64,000 bases of DNA, taken from NCBI RefSeq assembly GCF_000210915.2, contig NC_016620.1, positions 3,348,001 through 3,412,000 on the forward strand. Reading direction: 5' to 3'. Under the pieces are notes generated by a model. That model worked only from the letters and a program-made list of their open reading frames with translations, was not told the origin of the DNA and made no database searches. Position 1 is the first letter of the stretch; the number at the start of each line of letters is the position of its first letter. This DNA comes from Halobacteriovorax marinus SJ. GTDB taxonomy: Bacteria; Bdellovibrionota; Bacteriovoracia; Bacteriovoracales; Bacteriovoracaceae. A program made the position numbers and the translations under genes. Positions 8,459 through 17,271 of this stretch are shown here, piece after piece.

Positions 8459-8487
8459 TAGACAAAAATAGTACAGGCATTTATAAA
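8459..8487 (+). promoter_or_regulatory. Sigma-70-type promoter of tRNA-Asn
   Basis: TAGACA (8459-8464) and TATAAA (8482-8487) are separated by 17 bases, each five of six to consensus. The predicted transcript starts near 8494, about 13 bases before the tRNA. Confidence 0.7.
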
Positions 8488-8506
8488 TGTAATCTCAACA
8501 ATCTAC

Positions 8507-8581
8507 TGGGGTGTGGCGCAGCGGTAGCGCAGCGGACTGTTAATCCGTTGGTCGTGGGTTCAAATCCCTCCACCCCAGCCA
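8507..8581 (+). tRNA. tRNA-Asn (GTT)
   Basis: 75 bases with CCA encoded. Acceptor TGGGGTG pairs with CACCCCA, with discriminator G. The D arm is GCGCAGCGGTAGCGC. The anticodon loop CTGTTAA carries GTT at 8539-8541, and the T arm contains GGGTTCAAATCCC. It has its own promoter and no hairpin terminator; a short T-run follows. Confidence 0.96.
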
Positions 8582-8672
8582 TTTTTAAATCAATCTAAAT
8601 TTAATTAATACTTTTACTAGTTCATAGCTAATTTGATATGAGTATGCTCATTAATAATTGAGGTAAAATGCT

Positions 8673-10100
8673 ATGATTTCTAATAAGAATATTTTCAACT
8701 CTTCCACTCATAATGACTTAAAAAGCGATGTGGCCAACTCCTATGCTGAGTTAATTCATGATCTAAGAGAAGATCTCACATCTGGATATACTAATAATTT
8801 TTTCAGCGAAGGCTTCTTAGATAGGCTTAAAGAAATTATTATTGATAAGGAACTCAATCTCTACACTGACCTTAACTTCTATTGGTCTACTCTATTAGAG
8901 AATTCTATTTACCTTGTTCAGCTTCATGAAGAGTGTGAAGAAACACAGAAGTCTGACCCTGAAGAATTTCAAATTATTGAAGAAGAACTTTTTAACTTTT
9001 GGAACGACAGCGATCTAACAGAGAGCTTTTTGGAGTTAATATCAAACGAAAAAACTATTCTTGAAGCCTCTAAAGTTCTTCAGCCTTTAATTGAAAATCA
9101 GATCATTTCTTTCTTCTATTTAAATATCTCTAAGAATCCTCTGCTTGGAGAAGAGAGCTATATTTATAAAGCAATTCCAGAAAAGGGAGATAATGACCAA
9201 TGTCTCTACCTAGGAGCAAACAACCAATTGGTTAGACTAGAGCCACCTTGTGAAACATTCCCTACTCTTCCTATTGTTGGAGTAAATAAACATCAGAATT
9301 TAATCTTTCTCGAAGGTGATAAGCGCTACGTTATCACTGAAGGGCTAGAGACAGCATCTTTTGAAAATAAAGAGCTTCATATTCTTCCAAATTGCGAGAA
9401 AGGTTTTTCTAAGCTAGCAGAGATCAAAGAGAGTATATTAAAAGCACTAACAATCATTAATCAAAACTCTAACGATCTTTACAATACTTTTAAGGCCTTC
9501 ACTCATACCATTATACCTATAGATGAACCTGCCGTTGTCAGCTATTCGCAACAACAGCTTCCAGGCTTTTCATGTATCAATGTTTTTGAGAGGGACTTTG
9601 TAGATCTCCTAGATGACCTGCTTCATGAAAATGGTCATCACTACCTCAACACAATTTTAAACTCAAAAGAATTAATTATTGAAGACGATGAGAAAATTTA
9701 CTTCTCTCCATGGAGAAAGGCCCTAAGACCAATTAGAGGTATTTATCATGGTGCCTTTACATTTTATTGGGCACTAGAGCTATTCTCTAAACTCTTTGAG
9801 AATGAAGTACTAAATAATACATTCAATAACTTTAATGACGAACAAAAGAATAAGATTACATTACGCTTTCTTGAAGAGTATGAAATGCTAAAATTCTGCT
9901 TCGAAGATATTGAAAGTGCTTTTGAGAGCGGCAAAGTGACAAAGGATGGTCTAAAGCTTATGAAAGTTATTGAAGAACTTACTGAAAGCAAGAACTCCCT
10001 AGTTGAAAAAGCTCTTCAAAGCTTAAATGACAGTGATAGTGTGAAGCTGAACGAACTTAAGAACCTTCTTGAAAAAGAAGGTAAGCACTATAGATTATAA
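8673..10100 (+). CDS. HExxH-motif protein resembling alpha-ketoglutarate-HExxH-type peptide beta-hydroxylases
   Basis: 475 residues, acidic and helical, no signal peptide. Near two-thirds of the length it carries HENGHH (HExxH at 318-322). SPWRKALRP (345-353) and GIYHGAFTFYW (356-366) follow. The order HExxH, then PWR..RP..G..HG, is characteristic of the NCBI-named aKG-HExxH peptide beta-hydroxylases, which hydroxylate residues in ribosomally made peptides. It does not look like an exported protease. No precursor peptide, radical-SAM or transporter gene lies nearby, and a tRNA and housekeeping genes flank it. Its stop overlaps the end of the converging YgfZ-TPR gene by six bases. The family call is by motif only. 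Confidence 0.6.
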   Translation: MISNKNIFNSSTHNDLKSDVANSYAELIHDLREDLTSGYTNNFFSEGFLDRLKEIIIDKELNLYTDLNFYWSTLLENSIYLVQLHEECEETQKSDPEEFQIIEEELFNFWNDSDLTESFLELISNEKTILEASKVLQPLIENQIISFFYLNISKNPLLGEESYIYKAIPEKGDNDQCLYLGANNQLVRLEPPCETFPTLPIVGVNKHQNLIFLEGDKRYVITEGLETASFENKELHILPNCEKGFSKLAEIKESILKALTIINQNSNDLYNTFKAFTHTIIPIDEPAVVSYSQQQLPGFSCINVFERDFVDLLDDLLHENGHHYLNTILNSKELIIEDDEKIYFSPWRKALRPIRGIYHGAFTFYWALELFSKLFENEVLNNTFNNFNDEQKNKITLRFLEEYEMLKFCFEDIESAFESGKVTKDGLKLMKVIEELTESKNSLVEKALQSLNDSDSVKLNELKNLLEKEGKHYRL

Positions 10101-11627
10101 TTTAACCAGACGTGCCTGCATTTCATTTGCAGGCATGAGCTCACCTTTGGCCGAAGCAACCTCAATACCCTTAGTATAAATCTTCTTTGCCTCTTCTTTT
10201 TCTCCTAAGACCTCAAGAGTTTTCCCTAAGAGCGAATAGGCCGTAGAGTACTTAGCATCAACAGCTATGACTCTCTCTAAGTGAGTTTTTGCCATTGAGT
10301 ATTCTTTGCGATGAAAGTAAACATCGCCCATTCCAAAATTTGCAATAGTATCATCTGCATCAATTTCTAATACTTGCTTAAACATTGATTCACGCTGAAT
10401 GATCTCTTCTTCTTTTTGCTTATCTAGTGCCTCTTTTGCCTTCTTCTCTTTTGCAATTTTTCCAAACTCTGCAAATGACTTTAGAGTCGCAAGTCCCTTC
10501 TCTTCTTCCGCCTCTTCAATTTTACCTAATCTCATTAGATAAAGAGACTTATTTGTATGGGCCATAACAGACTCTTCATTAACACTTAGAAGCTTATCCA
10601 TCAATTCAATACCAAGTTCAAACTTCTCTTGTCTTCCATAGATGACTCCAAGAGACTCGTAGGCATCAGAGTAATTGGGAGCAATCTTGATCACCTTAGA
10701 AAGTGTGGCAATAGCCAGGTCTTCTTTTTCTGCTTGAAATTGAGAGACTCCGTATAAGTATAAATCGTGTGCAAATACGTCTTTCGATAGTTCCTTTGAG
10801 TAACTATTAAATGACAATTCAAAACTTTCTTCGTTCTGAGTAACGATAAATGATTTATGATCTATTCTAAACTCTCTAAAGAGTTTTACCATTGCCACGT
10901 TACCAATCTTGGAGATAACTTCTCCGCCTTTTCTATCATTGATTTTAAAGACGCCTATTTCTAGTTTTTGAACACTTGGTGAAGTTAGAAAACTTGGATA
11001 GAAACTCGCTCCTCTTCCGTTTTCAATTTTGGCCACAGTCTCTTGGCCTAAGAAACATCCCTTAGTATATGAAATACCAAGATCGTTTAATCTCGTATTA
11101 TTAATTAAGTCTCCTGCAGTGATGTCTACACCCCATCTAGGCCAACCATTTTCAACACAGAGGTATTCTATCTCTTCATTACTTATCTCTTTAGATTCTT
11201 TATCGATCTCTTCAAAGCTTAAAGTCGCAGGAACTCCATAGAGCATTCCTTCAAATTTATTATCTGATGCCTCTGTAGTTAAAAAAGTAAAATAAAGGTT
11301 CTTATCTAGGGCCTCTATTTCAACATCATCCATTATGATGAATTTATCCAGTTCCTCAATTGCACTTTGAGCAATAGACTTTGGAAAAGCGAGATAAAGC
11401 TCGTTACTTGTTTTAATATTTAAAAAGAAGAATTGAATTTTTCCTGTTCTATCTACTCTCGCATTGAGTGCAAATTCATTAGGATTTAAAGACATCAAAT
11501 CATTCGTTGTTTGGCCCTGAAAGAACTTTTCTCTATCCTCTCCCTTTACACAATAAACACTCCAGTCAGAAAGAACACCCTTTCGACCCTCTACGAATAA
11601 TTCAAATTTCTTCATGTTAAAATCCAT
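10095..11627 (-). CDS. YgfZ/GcvT-like folate-binding protein fused to a TPR domain
   Basis: About 510 residues. The N-terminal half (about 1-270) is a YgfZ-type domain: FFQGQTTNDL near residue 37 and the signature KGCFLGQETVAKIENGRG near 190. YgfZ proteins act with folate in iron-sulfur cluster assembly or repair. The C-terminal half (about 285-510) consists of TPR repeats (SDAYESLGVIYGRQEKFELG, then STAYSLLGKTLEVLGEKEEA), an unusual addition to YgfZ. The start at 11627 overlaps the stop of the IscA/ErpA-like gene (TAATG); an internal ATG at 11615 is also possible. Coupling to an A-type carrier supports a role in Fe-S delivery. A hairpin TGCCTGCA/TGCAGGCA at 10113-10135 lies inside its 3' end. 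Confidence 0.8.
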   Translation of the reverse strand: MDFNMKKFELFVEGRKGVLSDWSVYCVKGEDREKFFQGQTTNDLMSLNPNEFALNARVDRTGKIQFFFLNIKTSNELYLAFPKSIAQSAIEELDKFIIMDDVEIEALDKNLYFTFLTTEASDNKFEGMLYGVPATLSFEEIDKESKEISNEEIEYLCVENGWPRWGVDITAGDLINNTRLNDLGISYTKGCFLGQETVAKIENGRGASFYPSFLTSPSVQKLEIGVFKINDRKGGEVISKIGNVAMVKLFREFRIDHKSFIVTQNEESFELSFNSYSKELSKDVFAHDLYLYGVSQFQAEKEDLAIATLSKVIKIAPNYSDAYESLGVIYGRQEKFELGIELMDKLLSVNEESVMAHTNKSLYLMRLGKIEEAEEEKGLATLKSFAEFGKIAKEKKAKEALDKQKEEEIIQRESMFKQVLEIDADDTIANFGMGDVYFHRKEYSMAKTHLERVIAVDAKYSTAYSLLGKTLEVLGEKEEAKKIYTKGIEVASAKGELMPANEMQARLVKL

Positions 11628-11968
11628 TAAACGGAGAAGGATTCTCCACAACCACAAGTATTTTTGGCATTAGGATTTACGAAAACAAAGCCCTTACCAT
11701 TGAGACCATCTTTGAAATCTAAAATCACACCTTTTAGATAAATCGATGACTTAGGGTCAATGAATACGTTGATATCGCCAAACGAGCAGATATTGTCATT
11801 GTCTTTTTTCTGATCAAAATCAATCTTGTAATTGAGCCCAGAACAACCACCACCAACAACTCCTAATCGAAGGCCATAATCTAAACCCTTGTTTTCACTA
11901 GCAAAAATTTGCTTAATATGATCCAGGGCCTTTTGCGTAATCTCTACAATTTGATTTGATTCACTCAT
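11627..11968 (-). CDS. A-type iron-sulfur carrier protein (IscA/ErpA/HesB family)
   Basis: 113 residues, normal length for the family. The three cluster-binding cysteines are in the usual places: GGGCSGLNY (about 42) and NTCGCGESF near the C-terminus. The protein carries Fe-S clusters from the scaffold to apoproteins. The core LRLGVVGGGCSGLNYKIDFD is closer to ErpA/IscA than to SufA, but I cannot separate these by eye. It is followed by a YgfZ-TPR gene overlapping its stop codon, so the two form an Fe-S maturation pair. Confidence 0.9.
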   Translation of the reverse strand: MSESNQIVEITQKALDHIKQIFASENKGLDYGLRLGVVGGGCSGLNYKIDFDQKKDNDNICSFGDINVFIDPKSSIYLKGVILDFKDGLNGKGFVFVNPNAKNTCGCGESFSV

Positions 11969-12109
11969 AATTCAACCATTTCTATAATAATCGACAATTT
12001 ATATCTGTTTTACTTACTTCTATCTTACAACATTATCAAGCCATGCGCCTTATTTTTCCCCATTTGTTCAAAATCTAAAGCTGAATTAATATAAATATTG
12101 GAGATTATT

Positions 12110-12904
12110 ATGGCAGTGCTGTTAATTATTAGAGAAGAGAATGAGGAGAGACGTGTAAAGCTCACGGCTCAGCCCCTAATTCTTGGTCGCTCTAGTAAGT
12201 GCCATGTTCAGATAAAAGATCAGATGTGCTCGGGAAAGCATTGTGCTTTCAAGTTGAATCAACAATTTAAAGTCCTAGTAAAAGATTTAGAATCAACGAA
12301 TGGAACTTATCTAAATGATTGTCAAATCATGGATACACACCTGATGCTTGATGACGTTTTAAAAATTGGTAACTGCGAGATCTTCATTGATCGCTCAGAA
12401 CTCTCTCCCAAAGAAAAGGCCATTCTAACTAGAGATGAGCCTACAGCTCAAATCAAGTTTATGGATCTCCCTTCAAGTCAGAGAACTGTTAAACCCTCAC
12501 AAGTTGTTAGAGCAAAGCAACAAGCACAGCAAGGTGCGAAGCCTGGAAGTAAACCAGTACCAAAGGCACCGAAGAAATTCTTCCCAGAGTCAGAAGAAAA
12601 AACGATGGTTGCTAAGAAACCTGTGCCAAAGCAAGAGCCTGTAAAGAAACCTCAAGCACCAGAAGGAACCAACACAAATACTAATACATCACTAAAAGAG
12701 AGACTTGCTCAGAAAGCAAAGAACTTAAATCAAAAAAAGAGTGCGCCTCAAGTTGAAGTCTCAAATGAAAGACAGATTGATCTTGAAGAGTCCAGTGGTG
12801 ACACTCAATTCATTCAATTAGACAAAGGTGATAAGAGTAGTCCAGGTGATAAAAAGAAGAAGAGTTCACTGGCTTCTAAACTAAAAAAAGTCTTTAAGAA
12901 GTAG
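12110..12904 (+). CDS. FHA-domain protein with a lysine/proline-rich tail
   Basis: 264 residues. The N-terminal 90 residues form a forkhead-associated domain with GRSSKCHV (about 26-33), SGKHCAF (about 42) and STNGTYLND (about 65), the phosphothreonine-binding loop residues. Residues about 110-200 are low complexity and rich in K, P and Q (KPVPKAPKK, KKPVPKQEPVKK). The tail ends in KKKKSSLASKLKKVFKK, a basic helix that could touch membrane or nucleic acid. The start at 12110 is chosen because GGAG lies 7 bases upstream; an in-frame TTG at 12098 has no such signal. Its 3' end overlaps the converging adenosyltransferase gene by 11 bases. It implies a Ser/Thr kinase elsewhere. Confidence 0.8.
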   Translation: MAVLLIIREENEERRVKLTAQPLILGRSSKCHVQIKDQMCSGKHCAFKLNQQFKVLVKDLESTNGTYLNDCQIMDTHLMLDDVLKIGNCEIFIDRSELSPKEKAILTRDEPTAQIKFMDLPSSQRTVKPSQVVRAKQQAQQGAKPGSKPVPKAPKKFFPESEEKTMVAKKPVPKQEPVKKPQAPEGTNTNTNTSLKERLAQKAKNLNQKKSAPQVEVSNERQIDLEESSGDTQFIQLDKGDKSSPGDKKKKSSLASKLKKVFKK

Positions 12905-13487
12905 GTTTTCCTGGAATCCACCAAACCTCTTCACACTTCATTACCTTATTTGCAAATCTAGAAATGATAAAGAAGAAGTCTGAAAGTCTGTTGAGATATT
13001 TAAGAGTTTCAACTGGAAGCTCTCCATTATGACTTGACTCATAAGACGTAGCATATCTTTCGGCCCTTCTACATACAGTTCTTATAATATGAAACTGCGA
13101 AGAGATCTTATGACCTCCCGGAAGAACAAAATACTTTAATGGCTCAATTAAAGAATCCATTCTATCAATCTCACTTTCAAGCTTAACTATATCCTCTTCA
13201 GATATTGTAGGCAGGGAATAGCTCTCTCTCTTTTCTTTTTCACAAGCAAAGATTGAACCTATAACAAAGAGGTTGTATTGAATTCTCTTTAAAAAAGGAA
13301 TAATTGCGACTAACTCACTCTGATCAAATTCTTCAATGAGTGAAATTCCCATTCCCAAGTGAGAGTTTAACTCATCTACTTCTCCGTAAATATGAATACG
13401 GGCATCCCCTTTAGGAACGCGGGTTCCACCGACTAGACCAGTTGAACCCTTATCACCAGAACGAGTATAAACTTTAGACTTAGTCAT
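12894..13487 (-). CDS. Cob(I)alamin adenosyltransferase, PduO/MMAB type
   Basis: 197 residues. It makes adenosylcobalamin from cobalamin and ATP. Family motifs are the N-terminal TRSGDKGSTGLVGGTRVPK (ATP loop), GEVDELNSHLG (about 36), and the C-terminal VCRRAER and LNRLSDFFFIISR. The start codon overlaps the stop codon of the IcmF gene (TAATG), so the cofactor-making enzyme and the B12-dependent mutase are made from one message. This pairing strongly supports both assignments. Confidence 0.92.
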   Translation of the reverse strand: MTKSKVYTRSGDKGSTGLVGGTRVPKGDARIHIYGEVDELNSHLGMGISLIEEFDQSELVAIIPFLKRIQYNLFVIGSIFACEKEKRESYSLPTISEEDIVKLESEIDRMDSLIEPLKYFVLPGGHKISSQFHIIRTVCRRAERYATSYESSHNGELPVETLKYLNRLSDFFFIISRFANKVMKCEEVWWIPGKPTS

Positions 13488-16400
13488 TACATATTCCTTC
13501 TATATCTTCCACCGATTTCATAGAGGACATTTGTAATCTCACCTAGTGAGCAATAATTTACAGTCTTTAGTAACTCTTCGAAGATATTCCCTCCGCTTAG
13601 AGCAACTTGTTGTAATTTTTCTAGCGCTTCTTTTGAATGATCAGAATTCTTTTCTTTAAAAGCATTGAGTCTTGCGATCTGCTCATTCTTCTCATCATCA
13701 GAGCATCTAGAAATTTCAATCTCTTGGTTTAATAACTCTTCAAAATTGTCTGCAATATATGTATTCACACCAATAATTGGAAGCTCTCCATTATCTTTAA
13801 GTGTTTCATAGTGAAGAGATTCCTCTTGGATCTTTCCTCTCTGATACATACTTTCCATTGCACCAAGAACTCCGCCTTTATCAGAGATTCTTTCAAACTC
13901 TGCAAGAACAGCTTCTTCAACAATATCGCAGAGCTCTTCATAGATATATGAACCTTGCATTGGATTATCTGTTTTATTTAAACCAAACTCTCTATTGATA
14001 ATCATCTGAATGGCCATCGCCCTTCTAACAGATTCCTCAGTTGGAGTTGTAATCGCTTCATCATAAGCATTAGTGTGAAGAGAGTTACAATTATCACTTA
14101 ACGCTAAGAAGGCCTGAAGTGTTGTTCTGATATCATTAAAGTCAATCTCCTGAGCGTGTAGAGATCTACCAGAAGTTTGAATATGATATTTGAACATTTG
14201 TGACTTAGTATTTGCACCGTATTTATCTCTCATGGCCACGGCCCAGATCTTTCTAGCAACTCTACCAATTACTGTGTACTCAGGATCAAGTCCGTTTGAG
14301 AAGAAGAAAGAAAGGTTTCCAGAGAAGTCATCAATATTCATTCCTCTTGAGAGGTAATACTCAACAAATGTAAATCCATTTGAAAGAGTGAATGCCAGTT
14401 GAGAAATTGGATTCGCCCCTGCTTCAGCAATGTGGTATCCACTGATTGAAACAGTGTAGTAATTTTTAATTGCAGCTTTACAGAAGTACTCTTGAACGTC
14501 TCCCATAAGTTTAAGTGCAAACTCTAATGAGAAGATACAAGTATTTTGAGCTTGATCTTCTTTAAGGATATCGGCCTGAACAGTTCCACGAACTTGTCTC
14601 ATCACCTCAATTCTCTTTTCCTCATTCCAAAACTCATCTTCGCTCAAGGCCTGCTTCATGGCCGTATTCATGAACATGGCCAAGATAATCGGAGCCGGAC
14701 CATTAATAGTCATCGAAACTGAAGTCATTGGGTCGATAAGTGAGAATCCCTTAAATAGATCTCCCATATCATCGAGAGTTGCAATTGAAACTCCCGCCTC
14801 ACCAATCTTTCCAAAAATATCTGGTCTCTTATCTGGATCTTCACCATAGAGAGTTACAGAATCAAATGCAGTTGAAAGTCTCTTTGCCGGATCATTTTCT
14901 GAAAGATAGTGAAACCTCTTATTAGTTCTAAGTGGTCCACCTTCACCAGCAAACATTCTCTTTGGATCTTCATCAGCTCTCTTAAATGGAAAAATACCTG
15001 CAGCATAAGGAAAGAATCCCGGAAGGTTTGCCCTTTTAACAAATCTATATTTTTCTGAGATTGAATCAAATCTTGGGTAGGATACTTTTGAGATCATTGA
15101 TCCTGAAAGAGATTCAAACTTTGTTGGAACCTTAATCTCTTTATTTCTAACAGTGTAAGAAAATTCTCCACTCTTGTATTGAGAAATTGCACTTTCACAA
15201 ATCTCTAATTCACTAAAGACATCTGCTGGAATCGTTTCCTTAACTTCCATTAGCTTTTCTTTTAGCTCCTTACTCTCTGGCATTATCTCTGTCGCCTTAA
15301 GTAGAGCTTCGTAATCCTTTAGTTTTTCAAAATTTTGAAGAGCTTCACTATTATAATTTTTAAGTGTTGAAGAGATATCTCTTAAGTAGAGACTTCTCTC
15401 CGGTGCGATAATCTTTGTCTTATTCTTTGGAGCTCTCTCTTTTTTAATATCTTGAATTTTAGAAGTATCGAAACCAAATTGAGTTGCGATTTCAGAGAAG
15501 AGAGCATTAACACCAGAGTCATTAAATTGAGAGGCCATTGTACCAAAAACTGGAAGCTCATCATCTGTAGGTGCACCAGGATGACCAGCGAAGAGTTGAT
15601 GATTTCTTCTATACTGCTTTCTGATATCTCTAAGTGCATCTTCCGAGCGTGGCTTTTCAAATTTATTAAGAACAATAAAGTCAGCCTGCTCAAGCATTTC
15701 AATCTTTTCAAGCTGTGTAGCTGCTCCGTATTCAGGAGTCATTACATAAATACACTTATCAGCAACTTTTGTAATAGCATCAGAAGCCTGACCAATACCT
15801 GAAGTTTCAACAATGATGAGATCAAAGTTTTGTGACTTCAAGAAGCTAACAACTTTCTCAATCTGTGGAGAGAGTTCAGTCTTAGAGTCTCTTGTGGCCA
15901 GTGAACGAATATAGAAGTTCTCATAACTAGAACTTCCAAGTCTAATTCTATCCCCAAGAAGTGCACCCTGAGTTTTTTTCTTAGTTGGGTCTACTGAAAT
16001 CAGTGCGACCTTACAGTCATTATAATAGCGGTGAAATCTTAGAAGAGTTTCATCAATTAAAGATGACTTTCCTGCTCCACCTGTCCCTGTAATACCAAGA
16101 ACCGGGACGTCTTTTGAATTCATCTCAAATGGCAGATCAACTCCGTCTTCTATTGAAGTGATGGCCTTAGATATTTCATAATTTTCTAATGACTTACTTT
16201 CATACTTAGAGAAATCTACTCCTTCGATTGTTGAATAGTCGGCCTTGGCAATCATATCTTTTATGATTCCTTCTAAGCCTAATTTCATCCCATCTTCCGG
16301 TGAGTAAATTTTTGTAATTCCCTTTTCGTGTAAGGCCTTAATCTCAGATGGTGTAATTACACCACCGCCACCTCCAAAGATTTTTACATCTTTAGCGCCA

Positions 16401-16642
16401 GCTTCATCTAGTAACTCTCTAATGTATGCAAAGTATTCATTGTGACCACCCTGATAAGAGCTAAGGGCCACAGCGTTTGCATCTTCATGGAGACAAGCAT
16501 CGACAACATCTTTTGCAGATCTATTGTGACCAAGATGAATTACTTCAACTCCGTTGGCCTGTAAAAGTCTTCTCATAATATTGATTGATACATCGTGGCC
16601 ATCAAAGAGGCTGGCCGCCGTTACGAATCTTAAACGTTTCAT
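13487..16642 (-). CDS. icmF: Fused isobutyryl-CoA mutase (IcmF)
   Basis: 1051 residues, single-chain B12 enzyme interconverting isobutyryl-CoA and n-butyryl-CoA. Domains in order are a cobalamin-binding domain (about 1-130, DGHDVSINIMRRLL with the axial histidine near 16), a MeaI-type GTPase chaperone (about 165-420, Walker A GTGGAGKSS near 186-194), a linker, and the mutase barrel (about 525-1045). The barrel has GFFPYAAGIFPFKR; this FPF pattern points to isobutyryl-CoA rather than methylmalonyl-CoA. SISGYHIAEAGANPISQ is also present. The start at 16642 is chosen because GGAG lies upstream of it; an ATG at 16657 is in frame but weaker. It is co-transcribed with the PduO-type adenosyltransferase. 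Confidence 0.93.
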   Translation of the reverse strand: MKRLRFVTAASLFDGHDVSINIMRRLLQANGVEVIHLGHNRSAKDVVDACLHEDANAVALSSYQGGHNEYFAYIRELLDEAGAKDVKIFGGGGGVITPSEIKALHEKGITKIYSPEDGMKLGLEGIIKDMIAKADYSTIEGVDFSKYESKSLENYEISKAITSIEDGVDLPFEMNSKDVPVLGITGTGGAGKSSLIDETLLRFHRYYNDCKVALISVDPTKKKTQGALLGDRIRLGSSSYENFYIRSLATRDSKTELSPQIEKVVSFLKSQNFDLIIVETSGIGQASDAITKVADKCIYVMTPEYGAATQLEKIEMLEQADFIVLNKFEKPRSEDALRDIRKQYRRNHQLFAGHPGAPTDDELPVFGTMASQFNDSGVNALFSEIATQFGFDTSKIQDIKKERAPKNKTKIIAPERSLYLRDISSTLKNYNSEALQNFEKLKDYEALLKATEIMPESKELKEKLMEVKETIPADVFSELEICESAISQYKSGEFSYTVRNKEIKVPTKFESLSGSMISKVSYPRFDSISEKYRFVKRANLPGFFPYAAGIFPFKRADEDPKRMFAGEGGPLRTNKRFHYLSENDPAKRLSTAFDSVTLYGEDPDKRPDIFGKIGEAGVSIATLDDMGDLFKGFSLIDPMTSVSMTINGPAPIILAMFMNTAMKQALSEDEFWNEEKRIEVMRQVRGTVQADILKEDQAQNTCIFSLEFALKLMGDVQEYFCKAAIKNYYTVSISGYHIAEAGANPISQLAFTLSNGFTFVEYYLSRGMNIDDFSGNLSFFFSNGLDPEYTVIGRVARKIWAVAMRDKYGANTKSQMFKYHIQTSGRSLHAQEIDFNDIRTTLQAFLALSDNCNSLHTNAYDEAITTPTEESVRRAMAIQMIINREFGLNKTDNPMQGSYIYEELCDIVEEAVLAEFERISDKGGVLGAMESMYQRGKIQEESLHYETLKDNGELPIIGVNTYIADNFEELLNQEIEISRCSDDEKNEQIARLNAFKEKNSDHSKEALEKLQQVALSGGNIFEELLKTVNYCSLGEITNVLYEIGGRYRRNM

Positions 16643-16685
16643 TAACGATTTCTCCATAAAATATATTTAACACTAGTGAATTTAC

Positions 16686-16722
16686 ACCAGAGGGAATATA
16701 TCGTATAAACCAGAGGTTGCAA
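16686..16722 (-). promoter_or_regulatory. icmF promoter with paired ACCAGAGG operator-like repeats
   Basis: On the minus strand TTGCAA (16717-16722) and TATATT (16695-16700) are 16 bases apart. The octamer ACCAGAGG occurs at 16686-16693, just downstream of the -10 box, and at 16709-16716, abutting the -35 box. Both copies are in the same orientation, 23 bases apart. This looks like a repressor-controlled promoter; the regulator is unknown. Confidence 0.5.
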
Positions 16723-16800
16723 AATCTCTTTATACAAAAGCAAAATTACGCTATTATGTGACATAAACTGATTTAAAATTGAGAAGATAAGGTTATTCAT

Positions 16801-17232
16801 ATGAGTGATGACAGAACGATAATTGTTGAAAATCCATTTCATACAGCGAGAACAAAGCCTGTAAGAAAAGGGAAGAAACCACCGAAATTACTAGCAATTG
16901 TACACCAAAGTGGATGTACTGGTTGTGAGGTTTGTATCGCTGGTTGCCCTGTAGATTCGATTGAATTAGTCGCTGGACCAAACCCTGATAACCCAGAATT
17001 TAAGCAGACTGTAGAAATTGACCTTGCGCGCTGTATCGGTTGTCAAAACTGTTCACAGGACTGTCCATGGGAAACAATTACGATGTACAACTCTGATGAT
17101 GCATTTACAGCTTGGGGTAACGAGACTCTTAAGTCTGAACTCTACGTAACAGAAGATGTACTAGAAGACCTGAACGAAAAACACGGTGTTAAAGCTGAGG
17201 AAGAATCTACGGAAGTAGAAGAAACAGCTTAA
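16801..17232 (+). CDS. 2[4Fe-4S] ferredoxin with N- and C-terminal extensions
   Basis: 143 residues. Two full cluster motifs are visible: C39, C42, C45, C49 (GCTGCEVCIAGCP) and C78, C81, C84, C88 (RCIGCQNCSQDCP). The two are separated by about 30 residues including GPNPDNPEFK. A basic N-terminal arm (RKGKKPPK) precedes and an acidic tail (EEESTEVEETA) follows; neither is found in simple bacterial ferredoxins. It is a soluble electron carrier, partner unknown. It is divergently placed from icmF and followed by a strong terminator, so it is probably a single-gene unit. Confidence 0.87.
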   Translation: MSDDRTIIVENPFHTARTKPVRKGKKPPKLLAIVHQSGCTGCEVCIAGCPVDSIELVAGPNPDNPEFKQTVEIDLARCIGCQNCSQDCPWETITMYNSDDAFTAWGNETLKSELYVTEDVLEDLNEKHGVKAEEESTEVEETA

Positions 17233-17241
17233 GTTATATAG

Positions 17242-17271
17242 AAAGCCGCACTTTCTAAGACGCGGCTTTTT
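17242..17271. terminator. Rho-independent terminator after ferredoxin
   Basis: AAAGCCGC (17242-17249) pairs with GCGGCTTT (17262-17269) through a 12-base loop and runs into five Ts. It overlaps the 3' end of the converging lspA gene. Confidence 0.82.

Noticed and set aside
10113-10135. Perfect 8-bp hairpin as a separate regulatory element
   Set aside because: It lies in the coding end of the YgfZ-TPR gene and lacks a T-run; it is noted there but not supported as an independent terminator.
12600-12700. Repeat-like lysine/proline codons in the FHA gene as a DNA repeat
   Set aside because: They are imperfect and in frame, encoding a low-complexity linker; no separate repeat element is needed.
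15382-15802. Open frames on both strands inside icmF
   Set aside because: The icmF frame encodes a continuous conserved protein here; these frames have no recognisable domains or ribosome-binding sites.
13487-16642. Methylmalonyl-CoA mutase
   Set aside because: The single chain with B12 domain, GTPase chaperone and mutase barrel, and the GFFPY...FPFKR pattern, are those of IcmF.
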